A stretch of 64,000 bases of DNA from Streptomyces cellulosae (GCF_000721105.1 NZ_JOEV01000002.1:248001-312000), one strand, 5' to 3'. Shown: positions 23,982-34,096, numbered from the stretch's first letter. The notes: generated by a model from the letters alone, not told the origin. Program-made: numbers and translations.

Positions 23982-25547
23982 TCACTGCTCGCGCAGCGGG
24001 ATCGACACGTACGACGGGTCGTTCGCCGGCGAGGAGAAGGTCAGCCGAGCGCCGGACGGGTTGTGCTCCATGTAGAGCGGGTCGACCGTGTCGACCACCA
24101 GGGCCAGCCGGTGGCCTGCCGGGACGTCGTAGGCCGTGGAGAACAGCTCCAGGTCGACGTCGAACGGCTCGCCGGGCGCGCGCCCGTGGAAGGTGTACGG
24201 CGCGTTGCTGACCAGCTTGCCGAGGCCGAGCGGCCCCACGTCGTAGAGGTACGCGACGAGGGTGCCGCTCTCCTCGGTCGGAGTGAGGGTGGTGTGCAAC
24301 TTCGCGGTGCCGCGTACCTGTTGGGCACTCGTGTACTTCTCCGACTGCCATACGGCCGCCCAGCGGCGGGGGAGCAGCGGGATCGAGGCGATCGGGGGCA
24401 GTCGGGCCACCTGGTCGAGGATGCTGGACAGGAGGACCACGCCGCCGTCGGCGCCCGAGTCGACGTTCGTGCGGATCGTGGTCGTGCCGGCGAGAGCGAG
24501 CTTCTTCCGCGTCGCACCCACGGACTTCCAGTCCGGGTAGCCCTCGTAGCCGCCGGTGGAACGGGACTTGATCCGCACCGGCTGTTCGCGGTCGATGCCG
24601 TTGTCCGCGCCCTTGAGGTAGTGGTCGAACCAGCGCTCGGTGTCGGTCCACACGTCGTTGGGCAGCCCGAACAGGCCGGTGATCTCGGCGGTGGCATGGT
24701 CGCCGGGGCGCAGCTCCAGTCGCTTCGGGCCGGTCAGCCTCTCGTAGAAGTCGGCGTACTGGTTGGGCGAGAAGACCGTGTCGCCCCAGGCGTTGGCGAG
24801 CATGAGCGCCGTGCCGTTCTGGTTGAGCTGGTCGACGTAGGTCGCAGCGGAACGTTTCTTCCCCCAGGCGACGAGGTCCGGTTCCTTCGCCAGGTTGGAG
24901 GCGTAGAAATCATCGAAGACCTGCCGGGTCTCGGCGCTCTGGCGCCCGGTGACCAGGCTCGCGCCGTCCAGGAGTGCGGCCGCCTGGGCGTGCTGGGTGC
25001 GGCCCGAGTAGATCGAGCCGACCAGGTCCGCCCAGCCGCTGAGGGAGGCGACCGCCCGGATCCGCCGGTCGTGCGCGGCGGCGAGCAGGCTGATGCCGGC
25101 CCCGTACGAGACGCCGGCCATGCCGACCCTGCGCGCGTCGGCGGGGGTGTGAGCGAGTGCCCAGTCGATGACCTTGGACGCGTCGGCCGTGTCGGGCGGG
25201 CCGGCGACCTCTATCTCGCCGCCCGACTGCCAGAACCCGCGTACGTTGTAACTGACCACGACGTACCCGGAGTCGGCGAGCTTCTGCGCCTGCGCGAGGT
25301 ACTCGATCTGGGGCAGGCCCCAGCTCGTCGGCAGTACGAGCAGCGGGTAGCGGCGGGTGCTGTCGGCGTCGGCCGGAAGGATGACGTTCGCCTTGAGGAC
25401 GGTGCCGCCCTCCCCGGCGATGTCGACGAAGCGGACGGCCGGCGCCGCCTGGGCGGTGGGGGTGAATCCGAGGGCGCTGCCGGCGATCAGGGTCGCCGAG
25501 ACGGCACCCACGGCGGTCGTACGCAGGGCTTTGCGCGTGTGTCCCAC
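23982..25547 (-). CDS. Secreted CocE/NonD-family hydrolase (X-Pro dipeptidyl-peptidase-like)
   Basis: A 521-residue exported serine hydrolase. The signal peptide is residues 1 to about 34 (KALRTTAVGAVSATLIAGSA, cleavage near TAQA-AP). The alpha/beta-hydrolase core has the nucleophile elbow GMAGVSYGAGISLL (Ser about 147), the acid in LMLANAWGDTVFSPNQYADF and the base His in LELRPGDHATAE. The C-terminal jelly-roll domain typical of X-Pro dipeptidyl peptidases and cocaine esterases begins near residue 340 (VRGTAKLHTTLTPTEESGTL; FDVDLELFSTAYDVPAGHRL). GTG 25547 has GAGGAG 7 bp upstream. Substrate unknown: an ester, amide or Xaa-Pro peptide. Confidence 0.9.
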   Translation of the reverse strand: MGHTRKALRTTAVGAVSATLIAGSALGFTPTAQAAPAVRFVDIAGEGGTVLKANVILPADADSTRRYPLLVLPTSWGLPQIEYLAQAQKLADSGYVVVSYNVRGFWQSGGEIEVAGPPDTADASKVIDWALAHTPADARRVGMAGVSYGAGISLLAAAHDRRIRAVASLSGWADLVGSIYSGRTQHAQAAALLDGASLVTGRQSAETRQVFDDFYASNLAKEPDLVAWGKKRSAATYVDQLNQNGTALMLANAWGDTVFSPNQYADFYERLTGPKRLELRPGDHATAEITGLFGLPNDVWTDTERWFDHYLKGADNGIDREQPVRIKSRSTGGYEGYPDWKSVGATRKKLALAGTTTIRTNVDSGADGGVVLLSSILDQVARLPPIASIPLLPRRWAAVWQSEKYTSAQQVRGTAKLHTTLTPTEESGTLVAYLYDVGPLGLGKLVSNAPYTFHGRAPGEPFDVDLELFSTAYDVPAGHRLALVVDTVDPLYMEHNPSGARLTFSSPANDPSYVSIPLREQ

Positions 25548-25574
25548 GGGCCACTCCTCACTCGTGTAAGTGCA

Positions 25575-25640
25575 AAGTGACCCGACGGTAACCTCGGCGC
25601 CTTACTGGAAGTAACCCGTCGGTAAGTTACGTGCGAGTAA
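25575..25640. promoter_or_regulatory. Direct repeats upstream of the secreted hydrolase gene
   Basis: CCCGACGGTAA (25581-25591) recurs as CCCGTCGGTAA (25615-25625), start points 34 bp apart, in the AT-richer stretch between the hydrolase start and the convergent-side membrane protein gene end. The second copy sits inside GTAACCCGTCGGTAAGTTAC, a partial palindrome. Likely operator or promoter elements for the hydrolase gene. Confidence 0.35.
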
Positions 25641-25663
25641 CGATCGTTGAAACGTGCTGGAAG

Positions 25664-26422
25664 TCAGGTGGCGCGGTGGGAGTTACGTGGAGCGGCGGGC
25701 GCCGGGAGAGGCGTCTTCGCGTCCCGCGTCACGTCCGCGACCAACTCGACGACATCCGGTCCGTACGCCCCGGAGTTGACCACCTTCAGCAGCAGGACGA
25801 AGGAGTTGTCGCCGTGCTTGCGGGACAGCCGCTCGTGGTGGCGGGCGAGGTAGCGGGTCGCGGCCTGGTTGGTGATCGCGGTCTGGCCGCAGAAGAGGAA
25901 GACCGGACGCGTGCCGTTGCTCTGCTCGACGGTGAGCCGGGCGAGGAGCGCGTACTCGGATCGGCCCACCTCCACGCGGTAGCGCTCGGATCCGATCTGG
26001 AAGGCGCCGCGGTCAGGGCTCGGTTCGGCGTCCACGTTCACCCGGACACCGGGGAGCAACGAGGACAGGTGCGCGGCCATGCGGCGGTTCGACGCCGGGC
26101 CGCCGACGCAGAACTCGGTGCGCTCACCGAAGCCCTGCCGCGCGGCGTCGTGCGGGACGACCTGGGCGTTGGCGTTGCAGTCCTTGATCAGTGCGGCCAG
26201 TTCGAGGAGCGCGAACACGTCGTAGCGCATGACCGCCAGATCCGGGCCCGCCGCTCCGCGGTTGACCACCAGCAACGACTCGGAGTTGTCCGGCAGCCCG
26301 AAGAAGGCCTGTTTGCGGCGGAGCTTCCGCTTCCACAGGTAGGTCCGGGCCAGCCAGCCGAGCGCGGCACTGATGCCGGCGGCCACCACGCCCAGGACGA
26401 GGTTGCGCAGGTCGTCATTCAT
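25664..26422 (-). CDS. Membrane-anchored hypothetical protein
   Basis: A 252-residue protein with one N-terminal membrane helix (LRNLVLGVVAAGISAALGWL) followed by a basic stop-transfer (WKRKLRRK) and a cytosolic domain. The soluble part contains SLLVVNRGAAGPDLAVMRYD, FALLELAALIKDCNANAQVV, EFCVGGPASNRRMAAHLSSL and RPVFLFCGQTAITNQAATRY, which together resemble a nucleotide- or sugar-binding fold in conserved Streptomyces proteins of unknown role. ATG 26422 (MNDDLRN) is preferred over in-frame upstream codons because the helix then begins correctly. It is divergent from the gamma-glutamyltransferase gene. Confidence 0.75.
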   Translation of the reverse strand: MNDDLRNLVLGVVAAGISAALGWLARTYLWKRKLRRKQAFFGLPDNSESLLVVNRGAAGPDLAVMRYDVFALLELAALIKDCNANAQVVPHDAARQGFGERTEFCVGGPASNRRMAAHLSSLLPGVRVNVDAEPSPDRGAFQIGSERYRVEVGRSEYALLARLTVEQSNGTRPVFLFCGQTAITNQAATRYLARHHERLSRKHGDNSFVLLLKVVNSGAYGPDVVELVADVTRDAKTPLPAPAAPRNSHRAT

Positions 26423-26541
26423 GGGCGCGCATGCTAGCGGGCGAACGTTCAAACTCATGTTCGAGTTCGGCCCGTGCGCCACCCTGACGCGGCCATGGCG
26501 ATCGATTAAGCTGCGAGAACGGTCTCTGGCTGGAGGTTGGG

Positions 26542-28350
26542 ATGCGTCGCCCTGTCGCACGGAAACTGTCGGTCCTGGCGGTCTCGGCCGCCGTGGTGTC
26601 GGTGGGGGCGGCCGCGCCACCCGCCGCGCGGAGCGGCCCCGTCGGCGCAGCCGCGAAGGTCCCCGTGGCCGTCGGCTACGGAGGTGCCGTCTCCAGTGTC
26701 GACGCGGACGCCTCCGCCGCCGGTATCGAGGTCCTGAAGAAGGGCGGCAACGCCGTCGACGCGGCCGTCGCCACCGCCGCCGCGCTCGGCGTCACCGAGC
26801 CCTACTCCTCCGGCATCGGCGGGGGCGGCTACTTCGTCTACTACGACGCCAAGTCCCGTTCCGTGCACACCATCGACGGACGCGAGACGGCCCCCCAGAC
26901 CGCCGACTCCGACCTCTTCGTGGAGAACGGCAAGCCGCTCGCCTTCGCGGACGCCGTCAGCAGCGGCCTGAGCGTCGGCACCCCGGGCACGCCCGCCACC
27001 TGGCAGACGGCACTGGACATGTGGGGCAGCAGGGGGCTCGGCACCGTCCTCAAGCCCGCCGAGCGCATCGCCCGCGACGGATTCGTCGTCGACGACACCT
27101 TCCGCTCGCAGACCGCCTCCAACGAGACCCGGTTCCGCTACTTCCCCGACACCGCGAAGCTGTTCCTGCCGGGCGGGCAGCTCCCCGTGGTCGGCTCGAC
27201 CTTCAAGAACCCCGATCTGGCCCGCACCTACGCGGAGCTGGGCCGCAAGGGCGTCGGCGCGATCTACCACGGCGACCTCGGCGACGACATCGTGGACACC
27301 GTGAACCACCCGCCGGTGGACCCGGCCTCCGGCTGGAACGCCCGCCCGGGCGACCTCGAGGAGAAGGACCTCGCCGTCTACCGCGCCAAGCTCCAGGAGC
27401 CCACGAAGACGTCGTACCGCGGACTGGGCGTCTACTCCATCGCGCCCTCCTCCTCGGGCGGCACCACGGTCGGCGAGGCCCTCAACATCCTGGAGAACAC
27501 GGACCTCGAGAAGGCGAGCGAGGTCCAGTACCTGCACCACTTCATCGAGGCGAGCCGGATCGCCTTCGCGGACCGGGGACGCTGGGTCGGCGACCCGGCC
27601 TTCGAGGACGTACCCACGAACGAACTGCTCTCGCAGAAGTACGCCGACTCGCGGGCGTGCCTCATCAAGGACGACGCCGTGCTCACCAGCCCGGTGGCGC
27701 CCGGCGACCCACGCCACCCGGCTGCCTGCCCGACGGGCGGTACGGCGGCGCCGACGACGTACGAGGGTGAGAACACCACGCATCTGACGGTGGCCGACAA
27801 GTGGGGCAACGTCGTCTCCTACACGCTCACCATCGAGCAGACCGGCGGCAGCGGCATCACCGTGCCCGGGCGCGGGTTCATCCTCAACAACGAGCTCACG
27901 GACTTCTCCTTCACCCCGGCCAACCCGGCCGTCCACGACCCGAACCTGCCGGGCCCGGGCAAGCGGCCGCGGTCGTCGATCTCGCCGACGATCGTGCTGG
28001 ACGGACACAACAAGCCGGTGGTGGCGCTCGGTTCGCCCGGCGGCGCGACCATCATCACCACCGTGCTGCAGACGCTGACCGAGTTCCTCGACCGCGGGCT
28101 GCCGCTGGTCGACGCGATCGCCGCGCCGCGCGCCAGCCAGCGCAACGCCGCCCAGACCGAGCTGGAACCGGCGCTCTACGACAGCGCGTTGCGGGGGAAG
28201 CTCGAAGCCATCGGGCACTCCTTCAAGCTGAACCCCGAGATCGGGGCGGCGACGGGCGTGCAGCGGCTGCCGAACGGGAAGTGGCTGGCCGCCGCCGAGA
28301 AGGTACGGCGCGGCGGCGGCTCGGCGATGGTGGTGTACCCGGCGAAGTAG
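26542..28350 (+). CDS. ggt: Gamma-glutamyltransferase, secreted
   Basis: A 602-residue Ntn-hydrolase that cleaves or transfers gamma-glutamyl groups (glutathione, polyglutamate) outside the cell. The signal peptide covers about residues 1-38 (KLSVLAVSAAVVSVGAAAPP). The proenzyme features are complete: ILKKGGNAVDAAVATAAAL-type start, SSGIGGGGYFVYYD, DGRETAP (substrate Arg). The autocleavage site is NTTHLTVADKWGNVVSYT, with nucleophile Thr412. In the small subunit come GRGFILNNELTDFSF, PRSSISPTIV and GSPGGATIITTVLQ. It ends 16 bp before the convergent ClpC-like gene. Confidence 0.93.
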   Translation: MRRPVARKLSVLAVSAAVVSVGAAAPPAARSGPVGAAAKVPVAVGYGGAVSSVDADASAAGIEVLKKGGNAVDAAVATAAALGVTEPYSSGIGGGGYFVYYDAKSRSVHTIDGRETAPQTADSDLFVENGKPLAFADAVSSGLSVGTPGTPATWQTALDMWGSRGLGTVLKPAERIARDGFVVDDTFRSQTASNETRFRYFPDTAKLFLPGGQLPVVGSTFKNPDLARTYAELGRKGVGAIYHGDLGDDIVDTVNHPPVDPASGWNARPGDLEEKDLAVYRAKLQEPTKTSYRGLGVYSIAPSSSGGTTVGEALNILENTDLEKASEVQYLHHFIEASRIAFADRGRWVGDPAFEDVPTNELLSQKYADSRACLIKDDAVLTSPVAPGDPRHPAACPTGGTAAPTTYEGENTTHLTVADKWGNVVSYTLTIEQTGGSGITVPGRGFILNNELTDFSFTPANPAVHDPNLPGPGKRPRSSISPTIVLDGHNKPVVALGSPGGATIITTVLQTLTEFLDRGLPLVDAIAAPRASQRNAAQTELEPALYDSALRGKLEAIGHSFKLNPEIGAATGVQRLPNGKWLAAAEKVRRGGGSAMVVYPAK

Positions 28351-28366
28351 CGGAAGCCGTCGGGGG

Positions 28367-30910
28367 TCACAACTCGGGGGCGGGCGGCAGGTCTTCCGTA
28401 CGGAAGGCGAGCTGCCCGTCCGCCACGTCCACCGTCACCCGGCCGCCCTCGGCGATCCGGCCGTCCAGCAGCAGCCGGGAGAGCTGGTTGTCGACCTCCC
28501 GCTGGATGGTGCGGCGCAGCGGCCGGGCGCCGTACTCCGGCTGGTAACCGCGCTCGGCGAGCCAGTCGACCGCCGGGCCGGTGAAGTCGACCGTGATGCC
28601 CTGCGCGTGCAGCAGCCGGCGGGTCTTCTCCAGCAACAGGTCGGTGATCTCCCGCAGTTGCTCCGTGGTGAGCTGCCGGAAGACGACGATCTCGTCGATG
28701 CGGTTGAGGAACTCGGGCCGGAAGTGCTCCCGCAGCGGCCGCAGGATCTGCTCGCGCCGCGCCTCCTCGTCCGCCTCGGCGCCGCCCGCCCCGAAGCCGA
28801 TGCCGGCGCCGCGCCGGGTGATCGCCTCGGAGCCGAGGTTGCTGGTCATCACGATGACCGTGTTGGTGAAGTCGACGGTGCGGCCCTGGGAGTCGGTCAG
28901 CCGCCCGTCGTCGAGGACCTGGAGCAGGATGTTGAAGACGTCCGGGTGCGCCTTCTCCACCTCGTCGAGCAGCAGCAGCGAGTACGGGTGCCGGCGGACG
29001 ACCTCGGTGAGCTGCCCGGCCTCCTCGTGGCCGACGTACCCGGGCGGGGCGCCGACCAGGCGGCTGACGGTGTGCCGCTCCTGGTACTCGCTCATGTCCA
29101 GACGGACCATCCGTTCCTCGCTGCCGAACAGGGACTCGGCGAGGGCGCGCGCCAGCTCGGTCTTGCCGACGCCGGTGGGGCCGAGGAAGAGGAAGCTGCC
29201 GATGGGCCGGTCCGGGCTGGCGAGCCCGGCGCGGGAGCGCAGCACGGCGTCGGCGACCACACGGACCGCCTCGTCCTGGCCGATCACCCGCTCGTGCAGA
29301 TGCTGCTCCAGGCCGAGGAGGCGGTCCTTCTCCTCCTCGGTGAGGCTGCTGACCGGGATGCCGGTCTGCCGGGACACCACTTCCGCGATGGCCTCCGCCG
29401 TCACCTCCAGGTGCTGGCCCTCGTCCGCCTCGTCGCCCCCGCTGGCCGTCGCGATCCGTTCCTTCAACTCGACGATCCGGTCGCGCAGGTGCATGGCCTG
29501 CTCGTACTGCTCGTCCGCGACCGCCTGGTCCTTGTCCCGGACCAGTTGCTCGACCTCCCGCTCCAGGGCCCGTACGTCCGTGCCCTTGGTCCGCGCCCGC
29601 AGCCGTACCCGGGCGCCCGCCTGGTCGATCAGGTCGATCGCCTTGTCCGGCAGGCGGCGGTCGGTGAGGTAGCGGTCCGACAGCTCCACGGCGGCCACCA
29701 GGGCCTCGTCGGCGTAGCGGACCTGGTGGTGGGCCTCGTAGCGGTCGCTCAGGCCGCGCAGGATCTCGATCGCGTCCGCGGGGGTGGGCTCGGGCACCAG
29801 AATCGGCTGGAAACGGCGGGCCAGCGCCGCGTCCTTCTCGATCCGGCGGAACTCCTCCAGCGTGGTCGCGCCCACGATGTGCAGCTCGCCGCGGGCCAGG
29901 GCGGGCTTGAGGATGTTGCCGGCGTCCATCGACCCGCCCTCACCGCCGCCCCCGGCACCGACGACGGTGTGCAACTCGTCGATGAAGACGATCAGTTGAT
30001 CGGAGTTGGCGCGGATCTCACCCACGATGGTGTTCAGCCGCTCCTCGAAGTCACCCCGGTAGCGGGTGCCCGCGACCACCCCGGTGAGGTCCAGCGCGAA
30101 CACGCGCCGCCCGATGAGCACGTCGGGCACGTCCCCGTCGACGATCCGCTGCGCGAGCCCCTCCACGATGGCGGTCTTGCCGACGCCCGCGTCACCGATG
30201 AGCACCGGGTTGTTCTTGCCGCGCCGGGAGAGCACCTCGATGGTCTGCTCGATCTCCATCTCGCGCCCGATCACCGGGTCGATACGGCCCTGCCGTGCCA
30301 GGTCGGTGAGGTCGCGGCCGTACTTGTCCAAGGTGGGCGTGTCGGCGGTGCGCGGCCGTTCGCCGCGGGCCTGCCCGCCGTCCGGTGCGGACTCCGGCGG
30401 CAGGCCGGAGGGGGCGAAGTGCGTCGAGTTGAGGATGTGGCCGGCGGCCGAGTCGGGGTTCGCGGCGAGCGCGCTGAGCACATGCTCGGGGCCGATGTAG
30501 CCCGCGCCGCGGGTCCGGGCCAGGTCGTGGGCGTCCAGCAGGGCACGCTTGGCGGCCGGGGTCAGGGACAGCGAGGTGGGCGGCGGGGCCTCGCCCGGCT
30601 GGTGCTTGACGGGGCCGGAGCGCTCGTCGATCTCCGAGGCGAGCGAGTCCGGGTCCGCGCCGGCCCGGCTGAGCAGCGTCCTGGTCGGCTCGGCGGCCAG
30701 CGCCGCCCGCAGCAGGTGCTGCGTGTCCAGGTCCCGGCTGCCGTGCTCGGCGGCGTACTGGGCGGCGCCCCGCACCAGCTGACGGGCGGGCTGACTGAGC
30801 AGCCGCCCGATGTCGATCTGGCGCGGACCGGGGCGCTGTCCGCCGAAGAAACGGGCGAGGAACTCACCGAAGGGGTCGTAGCCCTCCGGTCCGGTGAAGC
30901 CGCTGGTCAT
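28367..30910 (-). CDS. clpC: ClpC-like AAA+ unfoldase
   Basis: An 847-residue Hsp100 ATPase. A Clp_N-type domain (about 30-180; [40 protein letters not shown]) precedes two AAA+ modules. The first has Walker [20 protein letters not shown] and Walker [16 protein letters not shown]; the second has [39 protein letters not shown] and the arginine region [19 protein letters not shown]. The linker is short and carries a UVR motif ([20 protein letters not shown]), which marks ClpC rather than ClpB. No obvious IGF/LGF ClpP loop was located by eye. ATG 30910 (MTSGFTG) is chosen; upstream in-frame codons encode unrelated sequence. No HspR-type repeat was recognised upstream. Confidence 0.85.
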   Translation of the reverse strand: MTSGFTGPEGYDPFGEFLARFFGGQRPGPRQIDIGRLLSQPARQLVRGAAQYAAEHGSRDLDTQHLLRAALAAEPTRTLLSRAGADPDSLASEIDERSGPVKHQPGEAPPPTSLSLTPAAKRALLDAHDLARTRGAGYIGPEHVLSALAANPDSAAGHILNSTHFAPSGLPPESAPDGGQARGERPRTADTPTLDKYGRDLTDLARQGRIDPVIGREMEIEQTIEVLSRRGKNNPVLIGDAGVGKTAIVEGLAQRIVDGDVPDVLIGRRVFALDLTGVVAGTRYRGDFEERLNTIVGEIRANSDQLIVFIDELHTVVGAGGGGEGGSMDAGNILKPALARGELHIVGATTLEEFRRIEKDAALARRFQPILVPEPTPADAIEILRGLSDRYEAHHQVRYADEALVAAVELSDRYLTDRRLPDKAIDLIDQAGARVRLRARTKGTDVRALEREVEQLVRDKDQAVADEQYEQAMHLRDRIVELKERIATASGGDEADEGQHLEVTAEAIAEVVSRQTGIPVSSLTEEEKDRLLGLEQHLHERVIGQDEAVRVVADAVLRSRAGLASPDRPIGSFLFLGPTGVGKTELARALAESLFGSEERMVRLDMSEYQERHTVSRLVGAPPGYVGHEEAGQLTEVVRRHPYSLLLLDEVEKAHPDVFNILLQVLDDGRLTDSQGRTVDFTNTVIVMTSNLGSEAITRRGAGIGFGAGGAEADEEARREQILRPLREHFRPEFLNRIDEIVVFRQLTTEQLREITDLLLEKTRRLLHAQGITVDFTGPAVDWLAERGYQPEYGARPLRRTIQREVDNQLSRLLLDGRIAEGGRVTVDVADGQLAFRTEDLPPAPEL

Positions 30911-31317
30911 TGGCGTTCCCATCCGGCGTCCCCACGGGGATCCCCCCGGTCCGAGTCCGTTCGAGGACTGGAGGAGGGCCGGGACGCCCTCGCTGATCGA
31001 CGTGCCGGATCCGGGTAACCCGGGCGGGAGCCGGTACACACCTGGGCGCGCGCTCGTAGAACACCTTCGCACGATCGGAGGCAGGGGGCACCTTCAGCGG
31101 GTCCCGACGACCGACGCGGCGCGGCGGCCGTGGGGATGGGCGGGGCCCAGGCCGTGATCGCCGCCGTGTGCTCGGCGCGGGCCGCCCGGGAGCCGTCGTC
31201 GGTGCGGGGGACCTGGCCCTACTGGGCCGATCGCCCGAATGCCCACTCAGCAGTGCCCGTCTTCAGCAGGTTCCGTCTCCACCGAGCCAATTATTATACC
31301 GGCACTAGAGTGGCGGC
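30911..31317. other. Divergent intergenic region with a candidate promoter
   Basis: 407 bp between the ClpC-like gene and the small helix-turn-helix gene. The only AT-rich patch is 31289-31311. TAGAGT at 31306-31311 fits a Streptomyces -10 box only 6 bp before ATG 31318, which would give a leaderless mRNA. No clear -35 was seen. The ClpC-side promoter could not be placed. Confidence 0.4.
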
Positions 31318-31593
31318 ATGGTGCGCACCCCCCTCACCCCCGAAGGACACGAACTCGGCGAGCGGCTCGGCGGGTTGATGCCCGCGGCGCGGAGCCGCCG
31401 CGGCGTGACCGAGTTCGCGGCGAGCGCCGGCGTCGCCGCCGGGACCCGTCGTGAGATCAGGACCGGCCGCGCGCCGACGCCCGCCTTCTTCGCGGTGGCC
31501 GCGCCGGCCGACGCGCTCGGTCTGTCGATGGACGACCTGGTGGGGCGGTGTGTGCCGACGGGGGTGGCAGGAGGTCTCGCCAAGGCTTCGTAG
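31318..31593 (+). CDS. Small XRE-type helix-turn-helix protein
   Basis: A 91-residue protein resembling a lone XRE-type DNA-binding domain (GHELGERLGGLMPAARSRRG; VTEFAASAGVAAGTRREIRT; PAFFAVAAPADALGLSMDDL). The helix-turn-helix is recognisable but divergent: the Gln and Ser/Thr usually found in the recognition helix are partly replaced. ATG 31318 follows a probable -10 box by a few bases, so the transcript may be leaderless. Target unknown; autoregulation or control of the divergent ClpC-like gene is possible. Confidence 0.65.
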   Translation: MVRTPLTPEGHELGERLGGLMPAARSRRGVTEFAASAGVAAGTRREIRTGRAPTPAFFAVAAPADALGLSMDDLVGRCVPTGVAGGLAKAS

Positions 31594-31738
31594 CGTTCCT
31601 GCCCGGCGGTCGGCGCGCAGGGGTCAAGATCCAGCAATGAGGTCCCCGCACGGCCCCGGAAAACTGTCCGTAGCTCTCCTGTAACACGACTGGTGTTCCC
31701 TACGGACCGGAGTGCTCCGGTCTGGCGGGAGTTGGGCG

Positions 31739-33901
31739 ATGACTGTGGATCAACTCCCCAAACAAGTACGGGAGTTCGCGAACTATCTGGACGGCCTGCT
31801 GGCGCGCCTGGACCAGGGCGGCGGCTGGTGCGGCGTGTTCTGGCAGCGGGACCCCGAGGGCATGCAAGCCTGCCTCGACGGCCGTGAGATGCCGCCGTGG
31901 GACGTCGTGGAGGCTCTCCTCCAGGACCTCGCGACCGGATACGGCCCACAGGCCGCGGGCGCCGAGACGGAACACGCCCGTGCCCTGCACGCCGCCGCGC
32001 TCATCGCGTACGATGCCCGCCCCGGCGGCCGGGACGCCCTCGGCGACCGCTTCGACGTCATGCTCCGAGAGCAGCGCTACGCCGTCGAACGGCAGGCGGA
32101 ACTGGGCCGGTCGCTTGCCTCCGCCACCACCCAGGAGGAGGCCGACGCCCTCCGCCTCGACCTCGCCTGGGCCCGCGACGACCACGCCCGCGCGACCCGC
32201 CGCTGCGCCGAACTCCGTTCCCGCATGACGGACCTCGACCGACGCACCACGCTCGAACAGGCACAGGCGATCCGACGCGGGGCCACCGGGGAGGGCGCCG
32301 TGTTCCGGGTGCGGGAGGAATCCCGGGCGGAAGGCGCGGAGGCTGACGGCACGCGGACGCAGGGGTGGGGTGCCGGGGGTGCTTCGCACGGTGTGCCACG
32401 TGATGACGGCCGAGGCGGGAGCGGCCCGGGACCGGCCGGGCACGGGCCCGGCGGTGGGCGACCGAGCGGCCACGACACCGGTGACGCCCGCGTCGACGGG
32501 TGGAGCGAGGACGGTGCGTACGACGGGCGGCCGGACGGCCACGGCTCGCACAGAGCCCGGTCGTACGGCCGGGAAGCGTACGGCGCCCCGTCGGACGGGC
32601 CCGGCACCGACGGACACGGTGCGGGCGGTACGCGAGGGGGCGGGCCCGGCTCGTACGGTGAGCGGGCCTCGTACGGCGAGCAGCCGGGCGGGCACACCTC
32701 CTACGGTGAGCGGCCCGACGCGCGCGTCCCACAGGACGATGCTTTCCCGGACATGCCACGCCAGCGCGACCACACCGCTCAGCCCGCCGCCGCGGCGAAC
32801 GGCTGGCGGGAGGCGGTGGAGCAAGACCCGGGCGGGACGGCGGGCGGCCGGGACGCGCGAGGCCAGACCCCCGCAGGACCGTCCGCGCCCACCGGTTGGC
32901 CGCAGGCGGCGGAGGAGATCGCCGCCCGGATGTCGGACGCCCGCGACACGCGACGCCAAACCGCCGCAGGCCCGACCGGCCCCGCAGACCCGACCGCACC
33001 CGCCGCCCCCTCCCGCCCCGCCTCCGGTGCCCCTGATCGCCATCGCGCCGAGCCCTCGGCCTACGACCCCCGCATCCGCCCCACCCCTCACCCGTCCGGC
33101 CCTGCCCCCGCCCCGCAGCAACAGACCCCCGCTCCCCAGCCGGCGCCCGTCCCCAAGCAACGCAGGCGTCGCCGGGGCAGTGCCCGCTTCGCCGGGATGG
33201 CCGAGGGGGAAGCCGCCCCCGTCGTCGTACCGCCGAGGGCCGTACCGCCCACCGCCGTACCGGATCTGCCCGCGGCGCCCGCGCCCGGCGGCCGTACGCC
33301 GCGCGGGGCCCGGTTCGCCGGGTCCGCACGGGCGGAGGCGGGGCCGGAGCCGCAGGGCGAGCCGTTGGACGGGGAGGACCGGCGGGAGACGGTCCGGACC
33401 GTGGAGCGGCTCATGCGGCTGCGCCGTGAGGGCCGCAGCGGCGAGGCACACGCGCTGCTGGCCGAGCTCGCGTCCTGGCCGGCCGCCCGCTACCCGCTGC
33501 TCGCCGTCGAGATGCAGCGCGCCGGGCTGGGCGCCGACTGGGCGACCCTGCTCTGGGAGGCCGCCTCGCTGCCCGCCGACCGGCTCGTCGCCGCCGCCGA
33601 CGCGCTGGTCGAGGCCGGGCGGGGCATCGACGGCGAGCAGATCCTGCGGCAGGGCGTCGCACGGCCCGCCGCCGAGATCGGGCAGGCCGTGCTGGCGCTG
33701 GCGACCGAGGGCCGGCGCCGTGAGGTGCGCGCGCTCCTCGACGCCTACGTCCGCGTCCGGACCCCGGAGGAGGCCGCCCGCAGCGCCGAACCCGACCCGC
33801 AGACGCTCGTCCCGCTTCTGGTGGAGGCCGCCCAGCAGGTCTCGGACGAGCGCCACTGGGACCTGGTGCACGCCCTGCGGGTCGCCGGATTCAGCGCCTG
33901 A
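31739..33901 (+). CDS. Large disordered hypothetical protein with structured ends
   Basis: A 720-residue protein with three parts. The N-terminal 190 residues are structured: an XRE-like opening (VREFANYLDGLLARLDQGGG; WDVVEALLQDLATGYGPQAA), then a charged coiled coil (FDVMLREQRYAVERQAELGR; EEADALRLDLAWARDDHARA). The middle (about 200-535) is low-complexity Gly/Pro/Ala/Arg with repeated SYGER/SYGEQ-type units (GSYGERASYGEQPGGHTSYG) and Pro/Gln tracts. The C-terminal 150 residues are a second helical domain (ETVRTVERLMRLRREGRSGE; DWATLLWEAASLPADRLVAA). Streptomyces relatives are usually annotated hypothetical or 'tegument-like'; the latter only reflects low complexity. ATG 31739. Function unknown. 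Confidence 0.75.
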   Translation: MTVDQLPKQVREFANYLDGLLARLDQGGGWCGVFWQRDPEGMQACLDGREMPPWDVVEALLQDLATGYGPQAAGAETEHARALHAAALIAYDARPGGRDALGDRFDVMLREQRYAVERQAELGRSLASATTQEEADALRLDLAWARDDHARATRRCAELRSRMTDLDRRTTLEQAQAIRRGATGEGAVFRVREESRAEGAEADGTRTQGWGAGGASHGVPRDDGRGGSGPGPAGHGPGGGRPSGHDTGDARVDGWSEDGAYDGRPDGHGSHRARSYGREAYGAPSDGPGTDGHGAGGTRGGGPGSYGERASYGEQPGGHTSYGERPDARVPQDDAFPDMPRQRDHTAQPAAAANGWREAVEQDPGGTAGGRDARGQTPAGPSAPTGWPQAAEEIAARMSDARDTRRQTAAGPTGPADPTAPAAPSRPASGAPDRHRAEPSAYDPRIRPTPHPSGPAPAPQQQTPAPQPAPVPKQRRRRRGSARFAGMAEGEAAPVVVPPRAVPPTAVPDLPAAPAPGGRTPRGARFAGSARAEAGPEPQGEPLDGEDRRETVRTVERLMRLRREGRSGEAHALLAELASWPAARYPLLAVEMQRAGLGADWATLLWEAASLPADRLVAAADALVEAGRGIDGEQILRQGVARPAAEIGQAVLALATEGRRREVRALLDAYVRVRTPEEAARSAEPDPQTLVPLLVEAAQQVSDERHWDLVHALRVAGFSA

Positions 33902-34037
33902 CACAGGGCCACCGCCGAGACCGTGCGACACTCCGCCCACCGGGCCGGCGACTGACCCACAGGAGTGTGAAACGTGATCGACTCAGCGGGTTAACGACGA
34001 TGGTCTTGGCAAGCCCCTCCCGGAGGCTTACGTTCGT

Positions 34038-34070
34038 GCCTCTACGACCTGCGTCTACGGGCGTAGAGGC
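34038..34070. promoter_or_regulatory. Inverted repeat upstream of the first amidohydrolase gene
   Basis: GCCTCTACG (34038-34046) and CGTAGAGGC (34062-34070) are exact 9-bp complements separated by 15 bp and end 26 bp before the ATG at 34097. TCTACG also recurs in the spacer (34053-34058). This is a good candidate operator for the PucR-type regulator of the cluster. Confidence 0.55.
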
Positions 34071-34096
34071 TCTGACGTCCCGTGAAGGAGCAGCTC

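Noticed and set aside
28607..31018. 803-codon frame antisense to the ClpC-like gene
   Set aside because: Val/Leu/Asp/Gly-rich antisense shadow of a highly biased gene; the ClpC motifs on the other strand are unambiguous.
30911..31317. HspR operator for the ClpC-like gene
   Set aside because: No CTTGAGT-N7-ACTCAAG-like inverted repeat was found by eye in the upstream region.
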